Shown here: positions 39,633-49,400 of the stretch, piece by piece
How positions within the stretch are numbered: position 1 is the stretch's first letter
Layout of the letters: each line of letters opens with the position of its first letter
Source: a virus
Virus record (IMG/VR): IMGVR_UViG_3300044591_001148
Location: 1 to 52,042 of that record
Length of the DNA stretch: 52,042 bases
Reading direction: 5' to 3' (one strand)
Made by a program: the position numbers and the translations under genes
Notes under the pieces: generated by a model
Seen by the model: the letters and a program-made list of their open reading frames with translations, nothing else
The model's database searches: none
Told to the model about the DNA's origin: nothing

Positions 39633-40628
39633 ATGGCTAGTTTTGCAGGATTGATCTCTGGCGTTTTGGGCGGAGCCGCGGCTGGCTACGGCGAAGGCGC
39701 ACAGATGGAGATGAAGAAGCAGGCCGATCTGGATCTGAAAAAACAGATGCTGGAAGCAGAGACCGAAAAGAATTTGCGACTGGACGATATCAAACGCCAG
39801 CGTGATGTCAGCTACGCCCGCGCCGAAACAGCTTACAACCAAAACCCCGATACCATAGCGGCCGCAGCAAATGCAGAGGCCAATAAATATGACGCTTTGA
39901 TAAAAGCCGGTGTATCGGAAGCCAAGGCTAGAGCGCTAGTTGCCGAGGGCAAAGCCGCTGCCGGCGCTGAAACCGCGCTTGCACCTGTAAAGGCCGCAGC
40001 TGCTTCAGCCACTACTTTGGCAACCGCAGAAGCAAACGCAGCAGTGGCCCCGGCGGTTGCAAAAGCTTTTACGGATCAGTACAAAGCCAGCAAAGAGTTT
40101 GAAAATCTTAAAGCCTCAGACGCTACAGACGCTCAAATCAAAAAAGCAAAAACTCTTGCTGCCGACACAGGCTATATGGACGCGTTGGCAAAGATTAATT
40201 TGGCTACGCACGCAAACATCATTAAAGCTGCTGAAATCAGAGCCGCTACCGTTGAAAGCACAAGTGAGGACAGGCTTGAAGCGGCTAGAGCGAGGGCTGC
40301 CAGTAAACCAGAAGGGGGTGGCGCGGAAGGCAGCATTGCCCTTGAACGCGCGGAAAAATCAGCCAAAGAAGCACTGGCCCGAGCCCTTGGTGTGGAAGCG
40401 AAGGAAGCTAACCGCGCCTACATAACTTTGAAAAGGATGGCCGATGGCGGTGATGCAGTAGCTAAAGCCAAGTTGGCCGAAGTTACTCCAATGAAAAAGC
40501 GGTTGGAAGACGCCTCGGCTGAATGGGAAAACCGCAAAAAAGCCAAAACAGCCCCGGCCGCAGGAGCCCCGGCAGCGGCGGCTTCGGGTGCCGCGCCACC
40601 TTTGCCACCCAAATTCAAACTGGATTAA
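39633..40628 (+). CDS. Coiled-coil internal virion protein B3
   Basis: 331 residues. The N-terminus 'FAGLISGVLGGAAAGYGEGA' is a short Gly/Ala hydrophobic helix. Then comes almost uninterrupted Ala/Lys/Glu helix (about 22-300) with long coiled-coil character, and a Pro/Ala C-terminus. This is typical of phage internal core proteins or tape-measure-like ejection proteins. No enzyme motif. It begins one base after the previous stop. Confidence 0.58.
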   Translation: MASFAGLISGVLGGAAAGYGEGAQMEMKKQADLDLKKQMLEAETEKNLRLDDIKRQRDVSYARAETAYNQNPDTIAAAANAEANKYDALIKAGVSEAKARALVAEGKAAAGAETALAPVKAAAASATTLATAEANAAVAPAVAKAFTDQYKASKEFENLKASDATDAQIKKAKTLAADTGYMDALAKINLATHANIIKAAEIRAATVESTSEDRLEAARARAASKPEGGGAEGSIALERAEKSAKEALARALGVEAKEANRAYITLKRMADGGDAVAKAKLAEVTPMKKRLEDASAEWENRKKAKTAPAAGAPAAAASGAAPPLPPKFKLD

Positions 40629-40637
40629 AAGAGCAAT

Positions 40638-43600
40638 ATGGGCTTTAAAACCGCAACCAATCCGGAGACCGGAGAACGTGTTGTTTTGGTGGGCAATCGG
40701 TGGGAGCCGTTCACGAAGTCGGCCACCAACGACGCCGGCGACAAAGCGTATCTGGTCAACAACAAATGGGTGACCGACGAGCTTGCCGCCGAGGCAGAGC
40801 CATCGCCGGTCGCTGCAGCGCCGACCACCGCAGCGCCAACCACCGCCACGCCGGCAGCGCCAACCGCCGTTGCTGCCCCGCCCGCCGCCACGCCCAAAGC
40901 CGTTGCACCCAAAGTCGCAGCGCCGGCCGACAACCGCAGCGCTTTGCAAAAGATGCGGGACTTCGTATCGCCCGAATACAAGAGCGTGCTGGAGACAGCG
41001 CCCGTGCCAACAGCGCAACAGCAACAGGCCGAAATCGACAAACGCCTGAGCTACGGCGCCGGACCTATCAGCCGCGAGACCGTGGCCAAGGCCGACCAAA
41101 TGCGCATGGGTCGCGTGCCGGTTGAGCCGGGCCCCGCGCTTACTGTTGCCAAGGTTCGCGAAGCCGAGGGCGCTGAAACTTTTGACCAATTGGCTCAAAG
41201 ATTAAAACGCGACGATCTGCTACAGCAAGAAACCCAAACTGCCCGTCGCCAAGCCTTTGCTGAAGAAAACCCATTGCTTGCCAGCGCTGCTGCTGGATCC
41301 GCAGGTTTGGTCAGCGGCGCCTTAAACATTCCAAGCGTAACGGCCGACGCCTTTAACCAGACGTTTGTCAATCCCGCTTTGCAATTGGCCGGCTTAAAAC
41401 CTTTGGCCAAAGTGACTACTGCGTTTGGCACTGAATACCTTGCCAAAAGCGCACAAGATTTCATGCCTAAGATTGGCACGCGCAGCATGGAAGGCGCATG
41501 GAAAAACGAAGAGTTTTCCCCATGGCTTATGTCCAAGCTGGCGGCCAACTCCCCTCAAATGGCTCAACAATTGGTTGCGGCTTTTGTACCCCCGCTCCGC
41601 GTAGCCTTGCTGGGCGGCATGGGCGGAACAGCGGCCGGCCAAAGCTACGCGCAAGGCGATGACTCCCGCGTGGCCATAGCCAAGGGTGCGCTTGAAATTG
41701 GCACAGAGATGCTGCCGTTAAAAGTTTTTGACAAACTAGGTGACGTGTTCAAAGGCATGTCGGTTGCAAAGCAAAACGCCGTGATGGCAATTGCTGGGCA
41801 ACGGCTAGTCCAAGCCGGTGCCGCGATTACTGCCAACGGCATCACCAACGCCATTGAAGAAACGGCCGCTCAGTTTGGCGGCAACGTGCTTGACAAGTTT
41901 TTCCAAGGCAAAGACATTGAACTGAGCAAGGGCCTTGGCGAGGCTGCTGTGCTTGGCGCAGCTACTGGCACCGCCATGTCAGGTTTGCAAGTTGCCAGTA
42001 TCGCTAGGGGCGCATACGACCCCAACGTACAGATTGCCCGAGCCATTGACCAGAACGTCGCCGGCACGCAGTTCACTGGCACCGACCAAGCCGCGCGTAC
42101 CCTGCTCAGCGCGGACACATACGACGCCCGGCTGATCAGCCCCCTGATGACAGCGGACCCTTCTCGCGTTCTGCAGTCAACGTCGGTCGACGAGGCGGTC
42201 ACGTCGGCGAATGAGTTGGCCGGATCTCTGGAGATCACGCCGGGCCCGGTCGGGCCTACTCTTGACCTCAACGCGCCGGCCCCAGCTGGCGCTTTGGGCC
42301 CAAGCGGCCCTACCCTTGACCTCGACGCGCCGGTCCCAGCTGGCGCCTTGGGCCCGATTGAGCCTACTTTTGACTTCGACGCGCCGGCCCCGGCGGGCCT
42401 CTTGAGCCCGAGCGGCCCTGCGCTTGGCGCCGAGCCGCCGACGCTGCCACGTCTAGCTGAGCGCACTTCTGACTCGGACCTGCTGGCCCGGGTCACCGGT
42501 CAGGTGCCTGAGCTTGCCGGCCTGACCGCGCCACGTCCGCAGAAGATCCAAGGTGTTCCAGTCGGGGATCTGTCCGATGAGCAGCTGACCACCATCGCAG
42601 CCGATGAATCCGTCCCCGCAATCACCCGCAGGGGCGCGTCAGTTGAGCTCACAGCGCGTCAAACGGAGGCGGCCGGTACTACCCCAGCCTCTGGACTTAC
42701 AAACGCTCCCAGCGTAACATTGCCCGATGCAGCAACCACCCAAGACTCAGGCGCCATTGCCGACAAAACCCTCACCCTCCCGGCAGCGCCAATGCGGGGT
42801 GTCCCTCCTACGTCAGTGGGAGGAGTCGCTGACGGAGACGCAGCGAGAGCAGCTGCCACAGAGTCTTTGGGAAGATGGGCAGCTTCCACTGGTGAAGTAA
42901 ACCTACCCGCGGTCTTCAACGCCCCGACCCCAGAAGCCGCCACTGCGGTCGCCGGGATCGCCGAAGCACTGGGCACCCAGTTCAAGGGCAGGGTATTTGC
43001 ATACAACGACGATCGGGCGGACTCGCTCAACGGCATTGCCATTGGCCGGGTTGCCTTTGTCAACACCGGCAGCGTTGACATCAACATCGGTCGCACCGCT
43101 CTTCACGAGTTCCACCACACGGTTGAGCAGATCGCCAAGCTGGAGTCCAAACAGGGCATGGCCAACACGCCGGCCCAGCGTTACGTGGCCAGCATGAAGG
43201 GTATCTTTGCCGGCATGGACCCGGCCGGCAAGCGTGCCTACCTCACAAACTTCCTGCACAAAGACGAGTTGGCCGCGATAGCCGACCCTGTTGCGCGGGA
43301 GCAACGCCTGCAAGAGCTGGTGTCGCTGCCAAATACCGAGTCTGAAATGATCGCCGACTTCCTCGGCAACAGGGCAACAGACAAAAGATTCTGGAAAGAT
43401 GTGGCCAAGACGGACCCGCAAGGGTTCAAAGGTTTTGTCGACAAGTGGATCGGCATCATTGACAATCTGTTGGCCGCGTTCAGGGGTAAAGCCAACCAAG
43501 GGAAGAAGGAGTCTGCCCGGGTTGACAAGTACGTCCAAGATTTAAAAGCGGCAAAGGTCATAGCGCGAGACGCGCTCATTGAATACAGCAAAGGGGTCAG

Positions 43601-45992
43601 AGATGGAAGCATTAACGTTGCAGCAGGTCAAGACGTATCAGAGCCTGCAGCGTCAGCTCGACCAGTCGCTTCTGGAGATGGGGGCGGTCAAGCCCCAGAA
43701 TACGGAACAGCCCGCGAAGGCGCCATCTCAGTTCTCGGCCGCCACTACTCAACCGAAACCAGATCTTCGTTAAGCGGAATTTTTTATGGGACTGGCCTCA
43801 AAGGTGCAGAGCGGGATCGACTGGACGGTAGCCCAGATCCTCGCCTCAAAAACCGCATTTACTTCTATGTTGACCAAGGCTCCGGAATCAGGCCCGAGTC
43901 CGGGGTTGGCGGCATCGCACACGAAGTCCAGCTCAACAACATCTACGACCCCAAAACCCAAACGCTCCCGGTTAAAGGCAATTTCAACGCCTTTGAATCG
44001 TCAGTAATCAACGCTGGTTTTGACGGTTACATCGCTCCCTTCGGCAACAACCAATCTGCCGTAGTCCTGCTGGGCCCGCGCCACTCAGCCGTACCCGTAA
44101 GACCTCTGGGTCGCGTGGCCGGTGCCCCAGCCCCTGTCACAGCCGAACCGACGACGCTGAAGAAGGGGCTCCTGTCCAAAGAGCTGGAGGCCATCGAGGC
44201 TACCCGCGTGCCCGGCGCCCGAGTGCGCAACGGCAATTTGGAGATCCCAACCGGGTCACGCGAAGCGGCCAACGCAGAACTGGAGCGCATCGGCAGCGAC
44301 GTCAGGTTCAGCGAAAAACAAGCAGAGCCAACCGATCTTGGTACGTTCCGCGATGTGGCCAAAAGTCTTGGCCTATCCGAAGAGCAATACAACGCGTCTG
44401 TCTTGGGCCTAATGACCGGCAAAACCAAGGACGCCGCGTTTGAAGCTTCTCGGGTTGGCGGCATTCCGGAAGTCGTCCAATGGTTGGACCAACGGTACCG
44501 TGACGCGGGCATGCCAGTCCTTGACTTGAAAAACGCCGAAGACCGAAGCAAGCTGGCCCACATGTTGGCGGGCGAGGCCGTTGGCGCAATCCGCAGCGCA
44601 GGCAATGCCGTCGAATGGTATGACGAAACCGTGGCCAAAACATTGAGGGTGATGGCGGTTAAATACCCAGAGCTGAACACGGACCAAAACGCACGCAACG
44701 CGTTCTTGATGGCCGTTGCCATTTCGTCCCAGACGATGAACGTGGAAGACAACCTGCGTTACGCCTCAAGCCAGTACGAAGCCTTCCGCCAGTCGCAGCA
44801 ATTTCCCGAAGTTGGCACCGGCAAATCCGCCCCGGCCATGGCCAAAAACTTTGCACTGGCCAACAGCCTGTTGAAAGAATTGGGCGCTGCCGATCTGCGC
44901 AGGTTCCTGCAAACGTCATTGACCAAGCGCGAGCTGGAAAGCATGGGTTTTAAGATCGGCGGCGAGTCGATGGACGAGAAGCTTTTGGGGTCTGCCGTAT
45001 TTGGGCCCAAGATTGGATTTGGTTTCTACAGCAACCTGACCGGCAACTTTGAACCCGTGACCATGGACATGTGGTTCATGCGCACCATCGGCCGCCTCAG
45101 CGGCACGTTGCCGGCCTTTGACCCGGTCCTATTCCCCAAGCAAGTGGCCAAGCTTCGTGCCGCTTTGGCCGAAACCGGAGATTCAAGCCGTGGTGTTTAC
45201 GCGTCAGACTTCAACCGAAAAGAGGTTGTCGCTGCTCGGAAAACCGACGCGGGCGCGGTTGCCTTGGCTCGTAAAATATACAGTTTGCACAACCGGCAGT
45301 TCATCAAGGAACGTGCGGCATTTGACTCTGGCGCCCGCATCAAGACCGCTTTGGTAGGTGCGTCTGGCTCGATCATCAAGTCGGCTGACAAGCCTACTGA
45401 TGCGCCGGGCAGCGGCGGTCAGCGCCAGCTTTTGCGCAGCGTTGTTCGCGAGATGGTGGATTTGGTTGAGAAGCAAACCGGTAAACGCGTACCCCCGGCC
45501 GCTTTGCAGGCTTTGATCTGGTACCCGGAGCAGGAGCTTTACAAAAAGCTGGGCGTAAGGCTTCGGGTGACTAGCCAAGATTATGCGGGTGCGGCACAAT
45601 CCCTTTTAAAGAAAGAAGGCTTCGATGGAAAACGAATTAGCGCAGCAGCCAAATCTGGACCAAGACCAGCACAACCAGTGGCTGCAAAGCAGAACGCCAG
45701 AGCAGCTAGACCGGTTAGCGGTGCGGGTCAAAGACTGGATGCGTTCCAAGGACAGGAACGAACAAATTTCATCCAAGGAAGAGTTGAACAAACCTTAAAC
45801 AGCAAGGCAAATGCTACGCCCCTTGCCGACCTGTTTACCGGATTGGAGAAGCGCGGTTTGGCAAAAACTAAGACCGAGGGTTTGGTCAATCGCCGGCCCG
45901 ATGCCTCTCAGATTCGATACGTGCAAGACAATTTCCTCGACATCCTCGACGAGCTGGACACCTCTGGCAAAGTCAAAATCAACTGCAAATAA
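40638..45992 (+). CDS. Giant polyvalent virion protein (metallopeptidase-like and ART-like domains)
   Basis: 1784 residues. The N-terminus 'GFKTATNPETGERVVLVGNR' is a virion-targeting-like start, followed by a Pro/Ala linker and a Gly/Ala hydrophobic region (about 215-470). A Pro/Ala/Asp segment with three 18-residue repeats follows (about 536-589). At 823-827 is HEFHH, a full HExxH zinc-peptidase motif, inside 'IGRTALHEFHHTVEQIAKLE'. At about 1020-1155 'EGAISVLGRHYSTE', 'IFYGTGLKGAERDR' and 'IYFYVDQGSGIRPES' mark an ADP-ribosyltransferase-like polyvalent domain. A further conserved domain of unknown role fills about 1230-1670. It is probably packaged and ejected with DNA. Domain naming is by motif only. 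Confidence 0.68.
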   Translation: MGFKTATNPETGERVVLVGNRWEPFTKSATNDAGDKAYLVNNKWVTDELAAEAEPSPVAAAPTTAAPTTATPAAPTAVAAPPAATPKAVAPKVAAPADNRSALQKMRDFVSPEYKSVLETAPVPTAQQQQAEIDKRLSYGAGPISRETVAKADQMRMGRVPVEPGPALTVAKVREAEGAETFDQLAQRLKRDDLLQQETQTARRQAFAEENPLLASAAAGSAGLVSGALNIPSVTADAFNQTFVNPALQLAGLKPLAKVTTAFGTEYLAKSAQDFMPKIGTRSMEGAWKNEEFSPWLMSKLAANSPQMAQQLVAAFVPPLRVALLGGMGGTAAGQSYAQGDDSRVAIAKGALEIGTEMLPLKVFDKLGDVFKGMSVAKQNAVMAIAGQRLVQAGAAITANGITNAIEETAAQFGGNVLDKFFQGKDIELSKGLGEAAVLGAATGTAMSGLQVASIARGAYDPNVQIARAIDQNVAGTQFTGTDQAARTLLSADTYDARLISPLMTADPSRVLQSTSVDEAVTSANELAGSLEITPGPVGPTLDLNAPAPAGALGPSGPTLDLDAPVPAGALGPIEPTFDFDAPAPAGLLSPSGPALGAEPPTLPRLAERTSDSDLLARVTGQVPELAGLTAPRPQKIQGVPVGDLSDEQLTTIAADESVPAITRRGASVELTARQTEAAGTTPASGLTNAPSVTLPDAATTQDSGAIADKTLTLPAAPMRGVPPTSVGGVADGDAARAAATESLGRWAASTGEVNLPAVFNAPTPEAATAVAGIAEALGTQFKGRVFAYNDDRADSLNGIAIGRVAFVNTGSVDINIGRTALHEFHHTVEQIAKLESKQGMANTPAQRYVASMKGIFAGMDPAGKRAYLTNFLHKDELAAIADPVAREQRLQELVSLPNTESEMIADFLGNRATDKRFWKDVAKTDPQGFKGFVDKWIGIIDNLLAAFRGKANQGKKESARVDKYVQDLKAAKVIARDALIEYSKGVRDGSINVAAGQDVSEPAASARPVASGDGGGQAPEYGTAREGAISVLGRHYSTETRSSLSGIFYGTGLKGAERDRLDGSPDPRLKNRIYFYVDQGSGIRPESGVGGIAHEVQLNNIYDPKTQTLPVKGNFNAFESSVINAGFDGYIAPFGNNQSAVVLLGPRHSAVPVRPLGRVAGAPAPVTAEPTTLKKGLLSKELEAIEATRVPGARVRNGNLEIPTGSREAANAELERIGSDVRFSEKQAEPTDLGTFRDVAKSLGLSEEQYNASVLGLMTGKTKDAAFEASRVGGIPEVVQWLDQRYRDAGMPVLDLKNAEDRSKLAHMLAGEAVGAIRSAGNAVEWYDETVAKTLRVMAVKYPELNTDQNARNAFLMAVAISSQTMNVEDNLRYASSQYEAFRQSQQFPEVGTGKSAPAMAKNFALANSLLKELGAADLRRFLQTSLTKRELESMGFKIGGESMDEKLLGSAVFGPKIGFGFYSNLTGNFEPVTMDMWFMRTIGRLSGTLPAFDPVLFPKQVAKLRAALAETGDSSRGVYASDFNRKEVVAARKTDAGAVALARKIYSLHNRQFIKERAAFDSGARIKTALVGASGSIIKSADKPTDAPGSGGQRQLLRSVVREMVDLVEKQTGKRVPPAALQALIWYPEQELYKKLGVRLRVTSQDYAGAAQSLLKKEGFDGKRISAAAKSGPRPAQPVAAKQNARAARPVSGAGQRLDAFQGQERTNFIQGRVEQTLNSKANATPLADLFTGLEKRGLAKTKTEGLVNRRPDASQIRYVQDNFLDILDELDTSGKVKINCK
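42243..42404 (+). repeat. Three 54-base repeats coding an 18-residue linker
   Basis: Three in-frame copies of an 18-residue unit ('GPVGPTLDLNAPAPAGAL' and two variants, the third beginning 'GPIEPT'), then a degenerate fourth. The third-position changes show they are old rather than recent duplications. The repeats lie between the hydrophobic part and the metallopeptidase-like domain and probably serve as a flexible spacer. Confidence 0.8.
45625..45798 (+). CDS. Possible overprinted gene inside the giant protein gene
   Basis: 57 residues in a different frame from the host gene: it starts 'MENELAQQPNLDQDQHNQWL' and contains 'TPEQLDRLAVRVKDWMRSKD'. Its composition (Gln, Asp, Glu, Lys, Leu in helix-like order) is that of a real helical protein, unlike the Arg/Ala/Pro-rich shadows elsewhere. 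GAAGG lies 6 bases upstream of the ATG. The surrounding giant-protein frame also looks plausible (Ala/Pro/Arg-rich linker), so both may be translated. An insertion that both frames tolerate is possible. Confidence 0.4.
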   Translation: MENELAQQPNLDQDQHNQWLQSRTPEQLDRLAVRVKDWMRSKDRNEQISSKEELNKP

Positions 45993-46001
45993 GGGTCCAA
46001 C

Positions 46002-46493
46002 ATGACACCGACAATGATCATCTCCGCCGACCTCAAGAGCATGCTCGACGAGGCGATTCACTCAGAGCTCTACGCGTCGAACCTGTACAAGCACATCGCC
46101 AACCAGCTTCAGCGCCTTGGCTACCTTGGCGCGGCCAAATTCTTTTTAAGCGAAAGCAAAGAAGAGCTGAAGCACTACCAGTTGCACGCGCAATTTCAAA
46201 ACGACGTAGGCACGGTGGCCAAGGTCCCGATGATCGAGGCCATGAACGAGTCGATCAAGTCCTTCTCTGACGCGATCGAGCTTGGGTACGAGACCGAGCT
46301 GGAGCTGTACAACAGCTACAAGGGCTGGTACTCTGACGCAAGCGACGATCCAGTGGTCCAGCAGTTCTTGCTCCAGTTCTTGGAGTTCCAACGCACCAGC
46401 GTGGGCGAGTACGGGGACCTGCTGTCGCGCATCCAGCTGGTCGACGGAGACAAAGCCGGCATGCTCTTGATCGATCAGGAGCTGGGGGGCTAA
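46002..46493 (+). CDS. Ferritin-like diiron protein
   Basis: 163 residues forming a four-helix pattern. The ferroxidase ligands appear in order: E22 ('AIHSELYASNLY'), E55 and H58 in 'SESKEELKHYQ' (ExxH), E99/E101 in 'YETELELYNSY', and the last helix with E128, Q130 and E136 ('LEFQRTSVGEYG'). Length matches bacterial ferritin. It could store iron or detoxify peroxide and Fe(II) during infection, or be a small structural helper. It sits between the two giant virion proteins with short gaps, so it is co-expressed with late genes. Confidence 0.78.
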   Translation: MTPTMIISADLKSMLDEAIHSELYASNLYKHIANQLQRLGYLGAAKFFLSESKEELKHYQLHAQFQNDVGTVAKVPMIEAMNESIKSFSDAIELGYETELELYNSYKGWYSDASDDPVVQQFLLQFLEFQRTSVGEYGDLLSRIQLVDGDKAGMLLIDQELGG

Positions 46494-46497
46494 GAAC

Positions 46498-49400
46498 ATG
46501 GCCAACTGCACCTACACGTTCACCGACGGCACCACGATCAAGGGCATACCCGCGCTCAAGGCGTTCTTGGTCAATGGCGGGCTCGACACCTACCTGCCTG
46601 AGCGTGCCATGGAGATGCAGGGCCCGGCGGCGAGTGCACGCCAGACCGACACGCCTGAGTTCAAGCGTTGGTTTGGCGATAGCGAGGTGGTGGATGACGC
46701 GGGCAAGCCGATGGTGGTTTATCACGGGACAACTGACAAAGATTCTGATGGCGGGATTACGGCATTCAAGTCCTCAAAAACTGGGAAGCTTGGCGCTGGT
46801 GTGTACATGACCGCAGAGTCGTCGCGTGCCTCAAATTACGCGAAGGAAAAAGGCCTTGGCGGTCGCGGAGCTTACGTGCTGCCAGTTTATGCGAGCCTTA
46901 AAAATCCCGTTGTTTTTGTGGAACAGAAAAACGGTCTTGTGCTTGAAACACGGCCTGACTTGTTTGGCAAAGAGAGTCCCTACGGACGCTTGGACGGCAA
47001 TGAAATCCAACAAGTTCTTGTTGACGCTGGCTATGACGGCGCCATCATTAAAGATACCAACGGCGTACTCGTAGAAATTCTTGCATTCAAGCCCACCCAA
47101 ATCAAGTCTGCCATCGGCAACACCGGCGCCTTTGACCCGGAGAACCCGGACATCAGGTTCAGTGCACGCCAGACCGACACGCCCGCATTCAAGAGGTGGT
47201 TTGGCGATAGCGAGGTGGTGGATGACGCGGGCAAGCCGATGGTGGTTTATCACTCAACCCCCGAAGACTTTTCGGTGTTTGATACCGCTCGGTCAGAACT
47301 TGGATCTCACTTTGGTCCAGCTGAGCAGGCAAACACTTTTGGCGGCAGCAACGGTAGGCGCATTATGCCGGTCTACTTGTCTATCAAAAAACCAATTCGT
47401 TTAGTTGACTACGGGCAGTGGGACGCGGCAAACACTTGGGGCCAGCTTGTTGACCTTGGTGTTGTAGAGGACGAGGGAGATAAAATTTCGGATTCCCTTG
47501 TAGGCATGGCAACAGGGGGCGCTGGCGATAAGGTGGTGCAAGATGCTTTGATTAAAGCTGGCTACGACGGCATCGTCTATTTAAACCGGCGAGAAGGGTT
47601 TGATCCATTTGGACCCGACGGCGTAGACGGAAACGAGTTGAACGAGATGACGGACGAGGAGGTAATGGATTACTTTCCGGAAGCCCAAGACTCCTATATC
47701 GTCTTCAAGCCCACCCAGATCAAGTCTGCCATCGGCAACACTGGCGCGTTCGATCCGGAGAACCCGGACATCAGGTACAGCCCGAGGCAGTTCCCGTCTG
47801 CCCGGGGGCAGCGGTTCACCCTGAAAGACGAGACCTACACCAAGACAGTCCAGCGCAACTTGCAGGATTACTTTGCCCGGGTCGCTGACGTGCAGGGCGC
47901 CCTGTCTGCGCAGGGAGGCAAGGTGGGCGAGGCCCAGAACGTCTACTTGGCTGAGGAGCTGTCTTACGGTCGCCTGCAGGAGCAGATGGTCGACTTCAAA
48001 GAGGACATGCTCAAGCCTCTGATCAAGGAAGCCAAGGCCGCCGGCTTGGAGCTCAGCGATCTGGCCCTCTATGCCTACGCCAAGCACGCGCCTGAGCGCA
48101 ACCAAGCCATCGCAGCACGCAACAAGACCTTCGGCAAGGGCGAAGGCTCGGGCATGACAACAAGCGAAGCCAACAACATCATGCGTGCTTTCAAGGCAGA
48201 GGGCAAAGACACCGCTCTCGCCGACTTGCACGACAAGCTCATGCAGATCACCCAAGCCACCCGACTTGTGCTGCTGAGCGAGGGCCTGATCACTCAGGAC
48301 CAGTTCGACTCCCTGCAAAGGCAGTACTCTGACTACGTGCCTCTGCGCGGGTTCACCGAAGACGAAGACCTCGAGTCCGGCCGTCCCGTTGCTGGTCCTC
48401 GAGTCGGTGGCCGGGGGTTCAACATCCGAGGCAAAGAAACCATGCGTGCACTTGGACGCGAGTCTCGAGCCGGTCACGTCATCGAGAACATCGTCCTCGA
48501 CTACGAACGCGCCGTGGCCCGGGCCGAACGCAACAACGTGGCCAAGGTGTTCTTGGATCTGGTAACGACCAACCCAGACCCGGGCCTGTGGGAGATCGAC
48601 TCTGTCCGGACAAAGGCTGCATTCGATCGCGCGACTGGGATGGTCAGGTACAACACCTTGATCGACAAGGGAGAGGACACCATCTCGGTCAAGATTGACG
48701 GAAACGAGATCTACATCAAGATCAAGGACCCCCTGCTTCTGCGTGCCATGCGTAACGCGGGCAAGGACGAGACCGGCGCGATCGACCGGGTGCTGGCCAT
48801 GACCCTTGGCCGGTACACCGCCCTGATGCGCAACACCCTGACCCGTTACAACCCAGCCTTTGGTTTTACCAACGCGGTAAAAGACCTCGGCTTCGGCGCG
48901 GTCTCGGCTTTGTCTGATCTGGGTCCAAAGGGCGCGGCTCTGTTCTTCAAGAACTACGCCAACCCTGTCCAGTCAGGTCAGATGTTCGAGGAGTTCCGCG
49001 CGGCTGGGGCGACCACCGGTGGCTGGCACATACGAGACCAGCAGGAGATGCAGAAGGAACTGCAGAGGCTGGTCGAGTGGGAGGGTGGCTCGTCCATCAA
49101 ATCCACGGCCTACTCGATGGGCAAAGCCACTCTGGACGCGTTGGAATTCATTGGCCAGTACAGCGAAACGCAAGCCCGTTTTGCCGCGTACAAAGCAGCC
49201 CGGCAGTTGAACAAGTCGCCTGCCGATGCGGCCAGCATTGCGAAGAACCTGACCACCAACTTCAACCGCAGGGGAGAGTGGGGCTCGGCGATGAACACGA
49301 TGTACCTGTTCTTCAACGCAGGCGTGCAGGGCTCGGTCAAGACAGTCAAGAACCTGCGCAGCCCATACGTCATGGCAGCGATGGCTGGTCTGTCCGGCAT

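Noticed and set aside
40359-41198. 279-codon minus-strand Gly/Arg-rich frame
   Set aside because: It spans the end of one plus-strand gene and the start of the next and is a compositional shadow of Pro/Ala codons.
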